From Halorubrum salinarum (lineage in GTDB: Archaea; Halobacteriota; Halobacteria; Halobacteriales; Haloferacaceae): a stretch of DNA of 64,000 bases. The stretch spans positions 2,542,001 to 2,606,000 of the forward strand of contig NZ_CP053941.1 in the NCBI RefSeq assembly GCF_013267195.1, in the 5' to 3' direction. Below the pieces are notes generated by a model. It ran no database searches and had not been told where the DNA came from. It saw only the letters and a program-made list of their open reading frames with translations. Made by a program: the position numbers and the translations under genes. Each line of letters opens with the position of its first letter. Position 1 is the first letter of the stretch. Below, in pieces: positions 1-7,964 of the stretch.

Positions 1-866
1 TCGCCGACGAGGTCGCGCAGCGTCCCGGAGACGAAGTCGGCCGCGTCGAGCGCCTCGTCGGGCGCCGCCGACCGGACCGTCGCCGGCTCGACGCCGGTCT
101 CGCGCGCGACGTGGTCGACCGTCGCCGCCTCCAGCGCCTCGAAGTCCCGGAGGCTCCCGTCGCGGACGGTTTCGAGCACGTCGAACGCGGAGTCCGCGAG
201 GTCGCGCGCGGCCGAGAGCTGCTCGCGTAGCCGATCCAGCTCCGCGTCGGCGCCGGCCGCGATCTCGATGTCGTCGCCGTCGAGGTCGCCGGCGGGGTCG
301 ATCGAGCCCCGCACGTCGGCGAGCGCGTCGGCGGCGTCGCGCAGGCGGTCGCCGTCGAGCGCGCCCACGTCCGCGAACGGGCCGTCCGTCAACCCCGCCT
401 CGCGGAGGGCGACGGCGGTCTCGACCGCGGCGAGGTCCGAGCCGTCGGCCTCGTCGTAGGCGGCGAAGGCGTCCGCGACGGCCTCGCGCTCGGCGTCGTC
501 GAGGCCCTCCCACGCGTCGCGGGCGGCGACGACCCGGTCTAACCGCTGCTCGACGGCGTCGCGGTCGAGGAGTGGGGTCAGCACCCTGATCCGGTCGGCC
601 GCGTGCGCGGTCAGCGCCGCGTCGGCCGCGAGCCCGAGGAGGTCGTCGTACACCGAGCGGGCGTCGCCAGTCGCGAGGACGTCCATTCCGGCCTCGCCGT
701 TCGCCCGGCGGAGGATGCGGGTCGCGCGCCCCCGGTGGAGGCCGGCGTCGACGAGCGCGCGGACGTCGGCCGACTCGATCGCCTCGACGGCCCGTTCGGT
801 CCCGAGCGCCTCGGTGAGCCGCTCGCTCGTCTTGGGGCCGATCCCCCAGTAGTCCTCCAGTCGCAT
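1..866 (-). CDS. Helix-hairpin-helix MutS-like protein, N-terminal part (partial)
   Basis: Reading from an ATG at 866 down to the window edge gives 288 codons with no stop, so the C-terminal part lies outside. The protein opens with MRLEDYWGIGPKTSERL, a helix-hairpin-helix DNA-binding signature, followed by a second one around LVDAGLHRGRATRILRR. The rest is acidic and helical. From memory of haloarchaeal proteomes this start resembles the MutS5-type proteins, which carry an HhH module before a MutS-like ATPase. The ATPase part is not visible, so the MutS assignment is inference. It is divergent from the MBL-fold gene, with about 156 bases between the starts. Confidence 0.55.
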   Translation of the reverse strand, partial: MRLEDYWGIGPKTSERLTEALGTERAVEAIESADVRALVDAGLHRGRATRILRRANGEAGMDVLATGDARSVYDDLLGLAADAALTAHAADRIRVLTPLLDRDAVEQRLDRVVAARDAWEGLDDAEREAVADAFAAYDEADGSDLAAVETAVALREAGLTDGPFADVGALDGDRLRDAADALADVRGSIDPAGDLDGDDIEIAAGADAELDRLREQLSAARDLADSAFDVLETVRDGSLRDFEALEAATVDHVARETGVEPATVRSAAPDEALDAADFVSGTLRDLVG

Positions 867-1022
867 ACCTCGTGGTGTCGCCCCGGCGCCTTGGCGTTTT
901 CGTCGCCCGCCCCGGCGGCCCCGCCGTCCCGATGTCTCTCTCGCCGTCCAGATTTCCCCGCGGTCTCGGCGGCGCGATCCGGCACGCGAGCGCTCTTGCC
1001 TCCGGCTCCCGTACGGGAGGCC

Positions 1023-1697
1023 ATGGCAACCGAGATCGCCGAGGGCGTCTGGCGGATCGAGTGTCGCGGTGTCAACGCGTACCTCGTCTTCGACGACGTG
1101 CCGACGCTCGTCGACGCCGGGACTCCGTGGGACGAGGCCGCGATCCGGGACGGGCTCGACGACGCTGGCGTCGCCGTCTCGGAAGTCGGCCGCGTCCTGC
1201 TCACGCACTACGACCTCGACCACGTCGGGACGCTGGCGGCACTCGCGCCCGACCTCGACGCGCCGGTCCGCGCGTACGGCTTCGACGCCCAACTCCTCCG
1301 CGGGGCGCGGTCACCGCCGCTTCGGAACCACAAGGGCCTGATCCAGCGGCTCGGCGGGCTCGTCACCGACCGCACCGACCTCGACGTCGTCGGCGTCCGC
1401 GACGGCGAGCGGATCGGGTCGTTCACGGCGTACCACACGCCCGGCCACACGCCGGGTCACGTCGCGTACGTCAGCGAGGAACTTGGCGTCGGCCTCCTCG
1501 GCGACCTCGTCTCGGCGTCGGACGGCGATCTCGAACCCTCCGGCTGGCTAATCAGCTACGACACGGGAGCGGTGACGACGAGCGTCCGCGGGCTCGCCGA
1601 GCGCGCCCCGGCGTTCGAGGTCGCCTGCGTCGGGCACGGCGACCCGCTCGCGACGGGCGGCGGCGAGGCCCTGCGACGGCTGGCGGCGACCGTCTGA
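1023..1697 (+). CDS. MBL-fold metallo-hydrolase
   Basis: A 224-residue metallo-beta-lactamase fold hydrolase. The metal-binding motif is seen as THYDLDHVG (an HxxxDH-type motif), followed by YHTPGHTPGHVAYV with the third metal histidine, GDLVSASDGDL with the bridging aspartate, and a C-terminal GHGDP histidine. This is the glyoxalase II-like branch of the superfamily; the substrate cannot be told from sequence. An in-frame upstream GTG/ATG extension exists, but the ATG at 1023 starts directly on the conserved N-terminal strand (MATEIAEGVWRIE). It ends 9 bases before the convergent acyl-CoA dehydrogenase stop. Confidence 0.85.
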   Translation: MATEIAEGVWRIECRGVNAYLVFDDVPTLVDAGTPWDEAAIRDGLDDAGVAVSEVGRVLLTHYDLDHVGTLAALAPDLDAPVRAYGFDAQLLRGARSPPLRNHKGLIQRLGGLVTDRTDLDVVGVRDGERIGSFTAYHTPGHTPGHVAYVSEELGVGLLGDLVSASDGDLEPSGWLISYDTGAVTTSVRGLAERAPAFEVACVGHGDPLATGGGEALRRLAATV

Positions 1698-1706
1698 TCT
1701 ACCCGC

Positions 1707-2855
1707 CTACCGCGACTGCCGGTAGATGAGGTTGCGCTGGATGTCGTTTGCGCCCTCGTAGATCACCGGGATGCGCACGTCGCGGTAGACGCGGGCGATC
1801 CGGCGCTCGGTCAGGATCGAGCGGCCGCCGTGGAGCTTCATGCCCTTCTCGGCGCAGTCGGTGGCGACCTCCGTCGACTTGGTCTTCGCCAGCGCGGCCC
1901 AGTAGCCGGCGTCCTCGTTGTTCGCGACCTTCTCGCAGGCGCGCCAGTTGAGCGCCCGCGCCGACTCGAACCCGATCCGCATGTCCGAGATGGTGTGCTG
2001 GACGGCCTGGAAGTCGTCGATGGTGCGGCCGAACGCCTCGCGCTCGTCGATGAACGCCTCCGCCTCCTCGATGGCGGCCGCGGCGAGCCCGAGCCCGTGG
2101 CCCCCGACGATGACGCGGCCGTGGTTGAAGAAGTCCGCGAGCACGTAGAAGCCGCCGCCCTCGCTGCCGACGACGTTCTCCTCGGGCACGAAGCAGTCAT
2201 CGAAGACGATGTGGCCCTGCTTGGACGCGCGCATCCCCATCTTCTCGGGGATGTGCTCGGCCTCGTAGCCGTCGGAGTCGGTCTCGACGATGAACAGCGT
2301 GTAGTTGGAGTAGCGGTCGTCGCTCTCGCCGGTCTTCGCGTAGACGGTCAGCCAGTCGGCCTCGACCGCGTTGCCGACCCAGTACTTCTCGCCGGTCAGC
2401 TCGTACCCGCCCTCGACCTTCTCGGCCTTCGTCGTCATGCCCGCCAGGTCGGAGCCGGTCTGCGGCTCGGAGACCGCGAGCCCGGAGATCTGGTCGTTCT
2501 CGGCGACGGGCCGGAGGTACTTCTCCTTCTGTTCCTCGGTCCCGTAATCCTCGACCATCTCCGCGCCGAAGCTGGCCAGCTGGAGGGTGAGCGCGATGCC
2601 GGCGTCGGCGCGGTAGAACTCCTCCGCGATGGCCAGCACCTGCGCCAGGTCGAACCCCTTGCCGCCGTACTCCTCGCCGATGTCTTGGGCGACCAGTCCG
2701 GCGTCCATTCCCGCTTCGAGCACTTCCCACGGGTACTCGCCGGACTCGTAGTACGCCTCCGCGTTCGGGGCGATGTACTCGTCGGCGAACTCCCGCGCCT
2801 CCTGTTTGACCTCTCGCGCGCGCTCCGGCACGATGCTGTCGTCGAGCAGCTCCAT
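1707..2855 (-). CDS. Acyl-CoA dehydrogenase
   Basis: A 382-residue flavoprotein of normal length for the family. It should oxidise an acyl-CoA thioester to the trans-2-enoyl-CoA and pass electrons to an electron-transfer flavoprotein. Visible signatures are AVSEPQTGSDLAGM (flavin and substrate binding), the middle beta domain with KYWVGNA, and the C-terminal IYEGANDIQRN in which E367 is at the catalytic base position of the short/medium-chain type. The ATG at 2855 (MELLDDSIVPERAREV) is the usual family start; a much longer upstream frame runs through menE and is rejected. It follows menE on the same strand after about 60 bases; co-transcription is possible. Confidence 0.93.
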   Translation of the reverse strand: MELLDDSIVPERAREVKQEAREFADEYIAPNAEAYYESGEYPWEVLEAGMDAGLVAQDIGEEYGGKGFDLAQVLAIAEEFYRADAGIALTLQLASFGAEMVEDYGTEEQKEKYLRPVAENDQISGLAVSEPQTGSDLAGMTTKAEKVEGGYELTGEKYWVGNAVEADWLTVYAKTGESDDRYSNYTLFIVETDSDGYEAEHIPEKMGMRASKQGHIVFDDCFVPEENVVGSEGGGFYVLADFFNHGRVIVGGHGLGLAAAAIEEAEAFIDEREAFGRTIDDFQAVQHTISDMRIGFESARALNWRACEKVANNEDAGYWAALAKTKSTEVATDCAEKGMKLHGGRSILTERRIARVYRDVRIPVIYEGANDIQRNLIYRQSR

Positions 2856-2916
2856 ACGACTCGTCAGAACTCCGCGGGCAAAACGTCGGTGGAACAACGA
2901 AGAACGTCGGGTGAGT

Positions 2917-5016
2917 TTATGTGCCATCGGCCGCGTCCGAGTCGCCCGACCCGTTGGCGTCTGTATCGCCCGACTCCTCGGCGTCCGCGCCGTTCTCTCC
3001 CTCGGTCTCCGCCGGCTCCCTCTCGGGCTCGTCGTCGCTCGTCGGTCCGCCCGCGACCTCCTCGGCGTCGGCGATGTCGACCTCCTCGGGGCGCTCGGCG
3101 TCGGACTCCGAGGCGCTCGCGCCGTCCGGAGGCGTCGCCTCCGCCTGCTCGACCGGCTCGGCGGGATCCGCGGGCTTGAACCCCGCCGTCTCCAGGTCCG
3201 CGTCGGTGTTCTTTCGGGGGTCCGTGCCGCGCTCCCGGAGGAGCGCCCGCGTCGCCTCCCTGTCGACCGTCCCGGAGACGGTCCGGGGGAGCTCCTCGAC
3301 GTACGCGACCGTCTTCGGGATCTTGAAGCCGGCGAGGCGCTCCCGAGCGTGGTCGACGAACGCGCCCTCGTCGATCGGTGCGGGACCGACGCCCTCGCCC
3401 CCGACGACCGGCGTCGCGTCGTCGGGGCCCGTCGCGTCGTCGGGGCCCGTCGCGTCGTCGGATCTCGTCTCCTCGTCGGCCAGGTCGGCCGACTCCTCCT
3501 CCGGTACGCCGGTCTCCGTCGGGTCGGGATCACCGTTCGCGGCGTCTTCCGTGGCACCAGCCCCGTTCGGGAACCGGTCGCCGACGGCGACGAGCGCCGC
3601 CACGCGCTCGCCCCACACCTCGTCGTCGAGGCCGACGACTGCCACGTCCTCGACCTCGGCGTACCCCCGGAGCACGTCTCCGACCTCGCCCGGCTCGACG
3701 TTCTCGCCGCCGGTGATGATCCGGTCGTCGACCCGGTTGAGCACGTGGAGGTACCCCTCCTCGTCGAACCGTCCCACGTCGCCGGTGTGGAGCCCGTAGG
3801 GGCCGAAGTCCGACCGGTCGATGTCCGCGGGGTCGATCCCGTTCAGGTCGACGTCGTCGGGGGCCGCCGCGTCTCCGTTGTCGGGGGGCGCCACGTCGCC
3901 GTCGTCGTCCGCCTCGGACCCGTCGCCGTCGCCCTGCGCGAGGTACCCCGGCGTGATCGTCGGGCCCCTGACGACGACCTCGCCGGTCTCGCCGGGCTCG
4001 ACCGGGTCGCCGTCGTCGCCGACGACCGTTACGTCAGTGCCGAAGAGGGGCCGGCCGACCGTCCCGATCCGGTCCCTGGTCTGTCGCGGCGTCGCGGTAG
4101 TGATCTGCGAGGCCGCCTCGGTCATCCCGTACGTCGGGTAGACCGGGATCGAGTAGTCGCGACACCGCTCCAACAGCTCCGCCGGCGCGGGCGCGCCGCC
4201 GAGCAGGACCACGCGGAGCGAGTCCGACAGCGTCCCGCGTCGGTCGAGCATCCGCTTGAGCATCGTCGGGACGAGCGAGACGCCGGTCACGTCGTAGGCG
4301 TCGATGTCGTCCGCGGTGCCGCCGGCGTCGAACCCCTCGCGCAACACGAGCGTCGCCCCGTACATGACCGACCGATACACCGGCGCGAGCCCGCCCATGT
4401 GGTGGAGCGACAGCGACACGAGCCAGCGGTCGTCCGCCTCGACCCCCAGCCGGAACGCCGAGGCGACCGCCGAGCTGTACACGTTGCCAGCGGTCAGCGG
4501 CACGGGCTTGGGCTCGCCGGTCGTCCCCGAGGTGAACAGCACGCAGAGCGGGTCGTCGAACGACCACGCCGGCGGGTCGAGCGCCGCCGGGTCGACGTCG
4601 TGGATCCCGGTGACCTCGGCGCTCGTCGGGTCGTCGACGGAGTAGACGGGGACCCCTTCGATCTCCGCCGTCGCGTCGGTCGCCGTCGCCTCCGTCGGCT
4701 CCGCGCAGACCACGGCGTCGAGGTCGGTCCGGTCGATCCGCGCGGCGATCTCGCGCGCGGTCAGCTCCTGACCGAGCGGGACGAACGTCGCCCCGATCCG
4801 CATCGTCGCGTGGACGAGGCCGACGGTGCCGACGTACGGTGGGGTCAGCACGCCGATCCGGTCGCCCTCGCCGAGCCCGTGCGCGACGAGCCGACCGGCC
4901 GTCTCGGCGACCAGTCGGTCGAGGTCGGTGTAGCTCCACGCCTCGCCGTCCTCGGCGCGGATCAGGGCGGTGTCGTCCGGCGACGAGACTACCCGGTGGG
5001 AGAGCCAGTCGCGCAT
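2917..5016 (-). CDS. menE: o-Succinylbenzoate--CoA ligase (MenE-type), elongated
   Basis: An adenylate-forming acyl-CoA synthetase, best read as MenE, which activates o-succinylbenzoate with ATP and CoA in menaquinone synthesis. The P-loop FTSGTTGEPKP is at about residue 161-171, the adenine motif appears as YPTYGMTEAASQI, and the hinge region as RVDDRIITGGENVEP. At 699 residues it is far longer than the usual 450-520: acidic low-complexity inserts interrupt the C-terminal domain and an acidic tail of about 80 residues follows. In the A10 motif (TVSGTVDREATR) the usual catalytic lysine position carries threonine. I chose the ATG at 5016 (MRDWLSHR); a GTG three codons upstream is possible. A generic acyl-CoA ligase is the main alternative. 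Confidence 0.75.
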   Translation of the reverse strand: MRDWLSHRVVSSPDDTALIRAEDGEAWSYTDLDRLVAETAGRLVAHGLGEGDRIGVLTPPYVGTVGLVHATMRIGATFVPLGQELTAREIAARIDRTDLDAVVCAEPTEATATDATAEIEGVPVYSVDDPTSAEVTGIHDVDPAALDPPAWSFDDPLCVLFTSGTTGEPKPVPLTAGNVYSSAVASAFRLGVEADDRWLVSLSLHHMGGLAPVYRSVMYGATLVLREGFDAGGTADDIDAYDVTGVSLVPTMLKRMLDRRGTLSDSLRVVLLGGAPAPAELLERCRDYSIPVYPTYGMTEAASQITTATPRQTRDRIGTVGRPLFGTDVTVVGDDGDPVEPGETGEVVVRGPTITPGYLAQGDGDGSEADDDGDVAPPDNGDAAAPDDVDLNGIDPADIDRSDFGPYGLHTGDVGRFDEEGYLHVLNRVDDRIITGGENVEPGEVGDVLRGYAEVEDVAVVGLDDEVWGERVAALVAVGDRFPNGAGATEDAANGDPDPTETGVPEEESADLADEETRSDDATGPDDATGPDDATPVVGGEGVGPAPIDEGAFVDHARERLAGFKIPKTVAYVEELPRTVSGTVDREATRALLRERGTDPRKNTDADLETAGFKPADPAEPVEQAEATPPDGASASESDAERPEEVDIADAEEVAGGPTSDDEPEREPAETEGENGADAEESGDTDANGSGDSDAADGT
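3413..3460 (-). repeat. 18-bp tandem repeat inside menE
   Basis: The unit gtcgcgtcgtcggggccc occurs twice in full (3413-3430, 3431-3448) and a third time in part. On the coding strand it encodes repeated D-D-A-T-G-P residues in an acidic insert of the MenE C-terminal domain. It looks like a replication-slippage expansion in a disordered loop. Confidence 0.9.
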
Positions 5017-5049
5017 CGGTGTCACCCGCGTCCGCCGAGTGCGGTGCGA

Positions 5050-5484
5050 CTACTCATCCGCCGACTGTCGCACGGTCAACACCGGTACGTCCGACGTGCG
5101 GACGACCCGCTCCGTGACGCTCCCGAGCAGGTAGCGGTCGATCCCCTTCCGCCCGTGGGTCCCCATCACCACGACGTCGATGCCGTGGTCGTCGACGTAG
5201 TTGTGGATGGACCGGTAGGCGGTCCCGGACGTGACGCTGGTGACGCACTCGACGCCGGCGTCCGCGGCGGCCTCGGCGACGCGGGTCGTCGCCTCCTCGC
5301 CCTCCGATTCGAGCGCCTCGACGACGACCTCCGCGCCCGCCTCGAGGCTGGAGTACGCCGCGCCGTCGACGACGTACAGCGCGTGGAGGCGAGCGTCGTA
5401 TCGGTCCGCGAGGTCGATCGCGTGTTCGATCGCGGCGTCCGACGCCGGGCTGCCGTCCGTCGGAACAAGGATCTCTGAGTACAT
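5050..5484 (-). CDS. Universal stress protein (UspA family)
   Basis: A 144-residue single-domain UspA protein beginning MYSEILVPTDGSPASDAA. The ATP-binding loop of the family is visible near the C-terminus as GTHGRKGIDRYLLGSVTERV, which fits the G-x2-G-x9-G-S pattern of ATP-binding Usp proteins. The start is supported by a TATA-like tttttaat on the minus strand at 5511-5518, about 29 bases upstream, as for leaderless haloarchaeal genes. It lies just upstream of menE on the same strand (34 bases) but has its own promoter. The cellular role of individual Usp proteins is not predictable from sequence. Confidence 0.92.
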   Translation of the reverse strand: MYSEILVPTDGSPASDAAIEHAIDLADRYDARLHALYVVDGAAYSSLEAGAEVVVEALESEGEEATTRVAEAAADAGVECVTSVTSGTAYRSIHNYVDDHGIDVVVMGTHGRKGIDRYLLGSVTERVVRTSDVPVLTVRQSADE

Positions 5485-5569
5485 CTCACCCCGTGGTTCG
5501 ACGGGTAGCGATTAAAAACCCGATCAACTGTCTCGATCCGCGGCAGCGCCGAGGCGGCGCCGTCCGTCC

Positions 5570-6523
5570 CTACCGGAACCCCATCGCTTCGATCTGCTCT
5601 TGATACCGGTTGCGGATGGTGACCTCGGTGACCTGCGCCACGTCGGCGACCTCCCGCTGGGTCTTCTTCTCGTTACAGAGCAGCGACGCGGCGTAGATGG
5701 CGGCCGCCGCGAAGCCGGTGGGCGACTTCCCGGAGAGGAGGCCCTGCTCCGCGGAGACGTCGATGATCTCGGTCGCCTTCGACTGGACCTCCTCGGAGAG
5801 CTGGAGCGCGGACGCGAACCGCGGGACGAACTGCTTTGGGTCGACCGGCTTCAGTTCCAGGCCGAGCTCCTGGGAGATGTAACGATAGGTGCGGCCGATC
5901 TCCTTTTGCGGGACCCGCGAGACGTCGGCGACCTCGTCGAGGCTGCGGGGGATCCCCTCCTGTCGGCAGGCGGCGTACAGCGCGGCGGTAGAGACGCCCT
6001 CGATGGATCGCCCCCGGATGAGGTCCTCGTTGAGCGCGCGGCGATAGATGACGGAGGCGACCTCGCGTACCGAGCGCGGCACGCCGAGCGCGCTGGCCAT
6101 CCGGTCGATCTCCGAGAGCGCGAACTGGAGGTTGCGCTCGCCCGCGTCTTTGGTCCGAATTCGCTCCTGCCACTTCCGCAGGCGGTGCATCTGCGAGCGC
6201 TTCTCCGAGGAGAGCGACCGCCCGTAGGCGTCCTTGTCCTTCCAGTCGATGGTCGTCGTCAGCCCCTTGTCGTGCATCGTCTCCGTGATGGGGGCGCCGA
6301 CGCGCGACTTGGACTGCCGCTCGTTGTGGTTGAACGCGCGCCACTCCGGGCCGCGGTCGATGTTCCGTTCGTCCAAGACGAGCCCGCAGTCCTCGCAGAC
6401 GAGTTCTTGGTCGGCGTCGGTGACGATGTCCTCCGAGTCACACTCCGGACAGGAGACCGTCGATTCGTCCGTTTCCTGCTCCGTGTCCCGCTCCTGTTGC
6501 CGCTGGCGACTCGGACGTTCCAT
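5570..6523 (-). CDS. tfb: Transcription initiation factor IIB (TFB)
   Basis: A 317-residue archaeal TFB, which recruits RNA polymerase to the TBP-TATA complex. The N-terminal zinc ribbon has C25, C28, C43 and C46 (CPEC and CEDC), followed by the B-finger/linker (GPEWRAFN) and two cyclin-like repeats ending in the HTH that contacts BRE. I chose the ATG at 6523 ([10 protein letters not shown]); a longer in-frame start at 6604 would place the promoter inside the gene. A minus-strand TATA-like tttaaat (6548-6554) lies 28 bases before this ATG. Haloarchaea usually hold several TFB paralogues, so the exact paralogue is not assigned. Confidence 0.95.
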   Translation of the reverse strand: MERPSRQRQQERDTEQETDESTVSCPECDSEDIVTDADQELVCEDCGLVLDERNIDRGPEWRAFNHNERQSKSRVGAPITETMHDKGLTTTIDWKDKDAYGRSLSSEKRSQMHRLRKWQERIRTKDAGERNLQFALSEIDRMASALGVPRSVREVASVIYRRALNEDLIRGRSIEGVSTAALYAACRQEGIPRSLDEVADVSRVPQKEIGRTYRYISQELGLELKPVDPKQFVPRFASALQLSEEVQSKATEIIDVSAEQGLLSGKSPTGFAAAAIYAASLLCNEKKTQREVADVAQVTEVTIRNRYQEQIEAMGFR

Positions 6524-6911
6524 TAAAAGGTTTGTGGTCAGTCGCACATTTAAACCTTGTCCACCCCCATCAACGATCCTGATGATCCGTGTGCGCTCGG
6601 TCACCCGGTTAACCGCTCGGAGAGCGCGTTTGCCGACGGATCCGGGAATACGGGATCGGGTCAGCTCGGGTCGCGACTCGTCTCGGTCCGCCGCCGCGAC
6701 GCACGAAACGTGACCGCGGTTCGGGGTCGAATTCCCCGCCGGATTTCAGGGCCCGAGATCGCGGCCCCACTGCGAGCGAATTCCGGCGCTCGGAGACGCT
6801 CGCACGCCCTTCTCGATGCGTTCGTCGCCGTCGGGTCTCGTCTCTTGATCTCTGGTTATTACCACTAAACATCTATAAAGATTTTTGTATAACCAATGCC
6901 AATAGGCGTGT
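6524..6911. other. Divergent intergenic region tfb / 6912 gene
   Basis: About 390 bases between divergent genes. It holds the tfb TATA box near its left end and an AT-rich tract with ctataaag (6873-6880) and ttgtataa (6885-6892) near its right end; the latter is centred 24 bases before the ATG at 6912. The middle is high-GC without a convincing gene; open frames there are basic and arginine-rich, unlike haloarchaeal proteins. Confidence 0.5.
6548..6554 (-). promoter_or_regulatory. TATA-like box of tfb
   Basis: tttaaat on the minus strand, centred 28 bases upstream of the tfb ATG at 6523. This spacing implies a leaderless transcript and decides the start. Confidence 0.6.
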
Positions 6912-7301
6912 ATGAGCACCACCTCCTCGTCCGGCATCGAACGCACGCTACGCGGCTGTCGCCCCGCGGACGTCGACCCGGTCGTCATCGACGCGACCGA
7001 CCTCGACAGCACCGCGCCCGACCACCTCCGCGACCTCAAGCAGGGGCTCGCCGCCCGGGGCTACCAGCCAGCCGCCGTCGCGACCGAGGCGTCGTTCGAC
7101 GCCGAGAGCACGCTCGAACGCCAGCGCGAGGCCGACCGCCTCCGCGAGCTCGTCCGGGCGGCGTCGTTCCTCGGCGCCGGGCGGATCGAGGTCGCCGTCG
7201 AAAACGAGCCGTGCGAGGAGACCCGCACGGCGCTCGCGGCGCTCGCCGAGCGAGCCGACCGCGAGGGCGTCGAGTTCGTCCGCGTCGACGGCGCCGCCTG
7301 A
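6912..7301 (+). CDS. Conserved haloarchaeal hypothetical protein
   Basis: A 129-residue soluble acidic protein that I do not recognise as a named family, though similar haloarchaeal proteins probably exist. It has an N-terminal MSTTSSSGIERTLRGC stretch and alternating helices including RLRELVRAASFLGAGRIEVAVE, which resembles an alpha/beta sandwich. No metal or nucleotide motif is visible. It is followed after 3 bases by the METTL5-type methyltransferase, so the two very likely form an operon and the protein may serve the same process; this is inference from position only. Confidence 0.75.
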   Translation: MSTTSSSGIERTLRGCRPADVDPVVIDATDLDSTAPDHLRDLKQGLAARGYQPAAVATEASFDAESTLERQREADRLRELVRAASFLGAGRIEVAVENEPCEETRTALAALAERADREGVEFVRVDGAA

Positions 7302-7304
7302 CCG

Positions 7305-7928
7305 ATGGCGACGAAGCGGTCGCTCGCGGCCAAGCTCGGCGTCGTCGCCGGCTTCGAGCGCCCGGACGCCGCCCTGGAACAGTACCCGACACCCCCGGAG
7401 CTGGCCGCCCACGTCGTCCACCTCGCCGACCTCCACGGCGACGTCGACGGCCGGACCGTGATCGACCTCGGCGCCGGGACCGGGATGCTCGCGCTGGCCG
7501 CGGCGCTGCGCGGCCCCGCCCGCGTCGTCGGCCTCGAACTCGACGGCGGCGCGCTCGCGACCGCCCGCGCCAACGAGCGTCGCGTCGCCGCCAGCGCGCC
7601 GGTCCACTGGGTCCGCGGCGACGCCACCCGCCCCCCGCTGGCCGTCGCGGAGCCGGCGACGGTCGTGATGAACCCACCGTTCGGCGCGCAGGACGGGAAC
7701 CGCAACGCCGACCGGGAGTTCCTCGCGGTCGCGAGCGACCTCGCCGACGTCTCCTACTCGGTCCACAACGGCGGGAGCCGGGAGTTCGTCGAGGCGTTCG
7801 CCGCCGACGAGGGCGGCGAGGTGACCCACGCGTTCGCGGCCGAGTTCCGGATCGACGCGCAGTTCGACCACCACACGGACGCGGCGCGCGACATCGACAC
7901 CGAAGTGTACCGGATCGAGTGGTCGTAG
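7305..7928 (+). CDS. METTL5-family RNA N6-adenine methyltransferase
   Basis: A 207-residue Rossmann-fold, SAM-dependent methyltransferase. The SAM loop is DLGAGTGML (residues 54-62) and the catalytic motif is NPPFG (123-127), typical of N6-adenine methyltransferases. The N-terminal QYPTPPELAAHVV segment matches the METTL5/YthA type, whose human member methylates an adenosine of the small-subunit rRNA with TRMT112. The archaeal substrate is inferred to be rRNA. No TRMT112-like partner is visible next to it. It is the second gene of a two-gene operon. Confidence 0.85.
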   Translation: MATKRSLAAKLGVVAGFERPDAALEQYPTPPELAAHVVHLADLHGDVDGRTVIDLGAGTGMLALAAALRGPARVVGLELDGGALATARANERRVAASAPVHWVRGDATRPPLAVAEPATVVMNPPFGAQDGNRNADREFLAVASDLADVSYSVHNGGSREFVEAFAADEGGEVTHAFAAEFRIDAQFDHHTDAARDIDTEVYRIEWS

Positions 7929-7964
7929 GCCCCTGACTCGTCGCTCCGGTACCGCCGGTCTCGA

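Noticed and set aside
603-1022. In-frame extension of the MBL-fold gene upstream of 1023
   Set aside because: The extension runs opposite to the MutS-like gene, is arginine- and proline-rich, and the hydrolase fold starts right at 1023.
2856-3557. Extension of the acyl-CoA dehydrogenase frame into menE
   Set aside because: The added 230 residues are arginine/serine-rich antifolds read in another frame of menE; the family starts at 2855.
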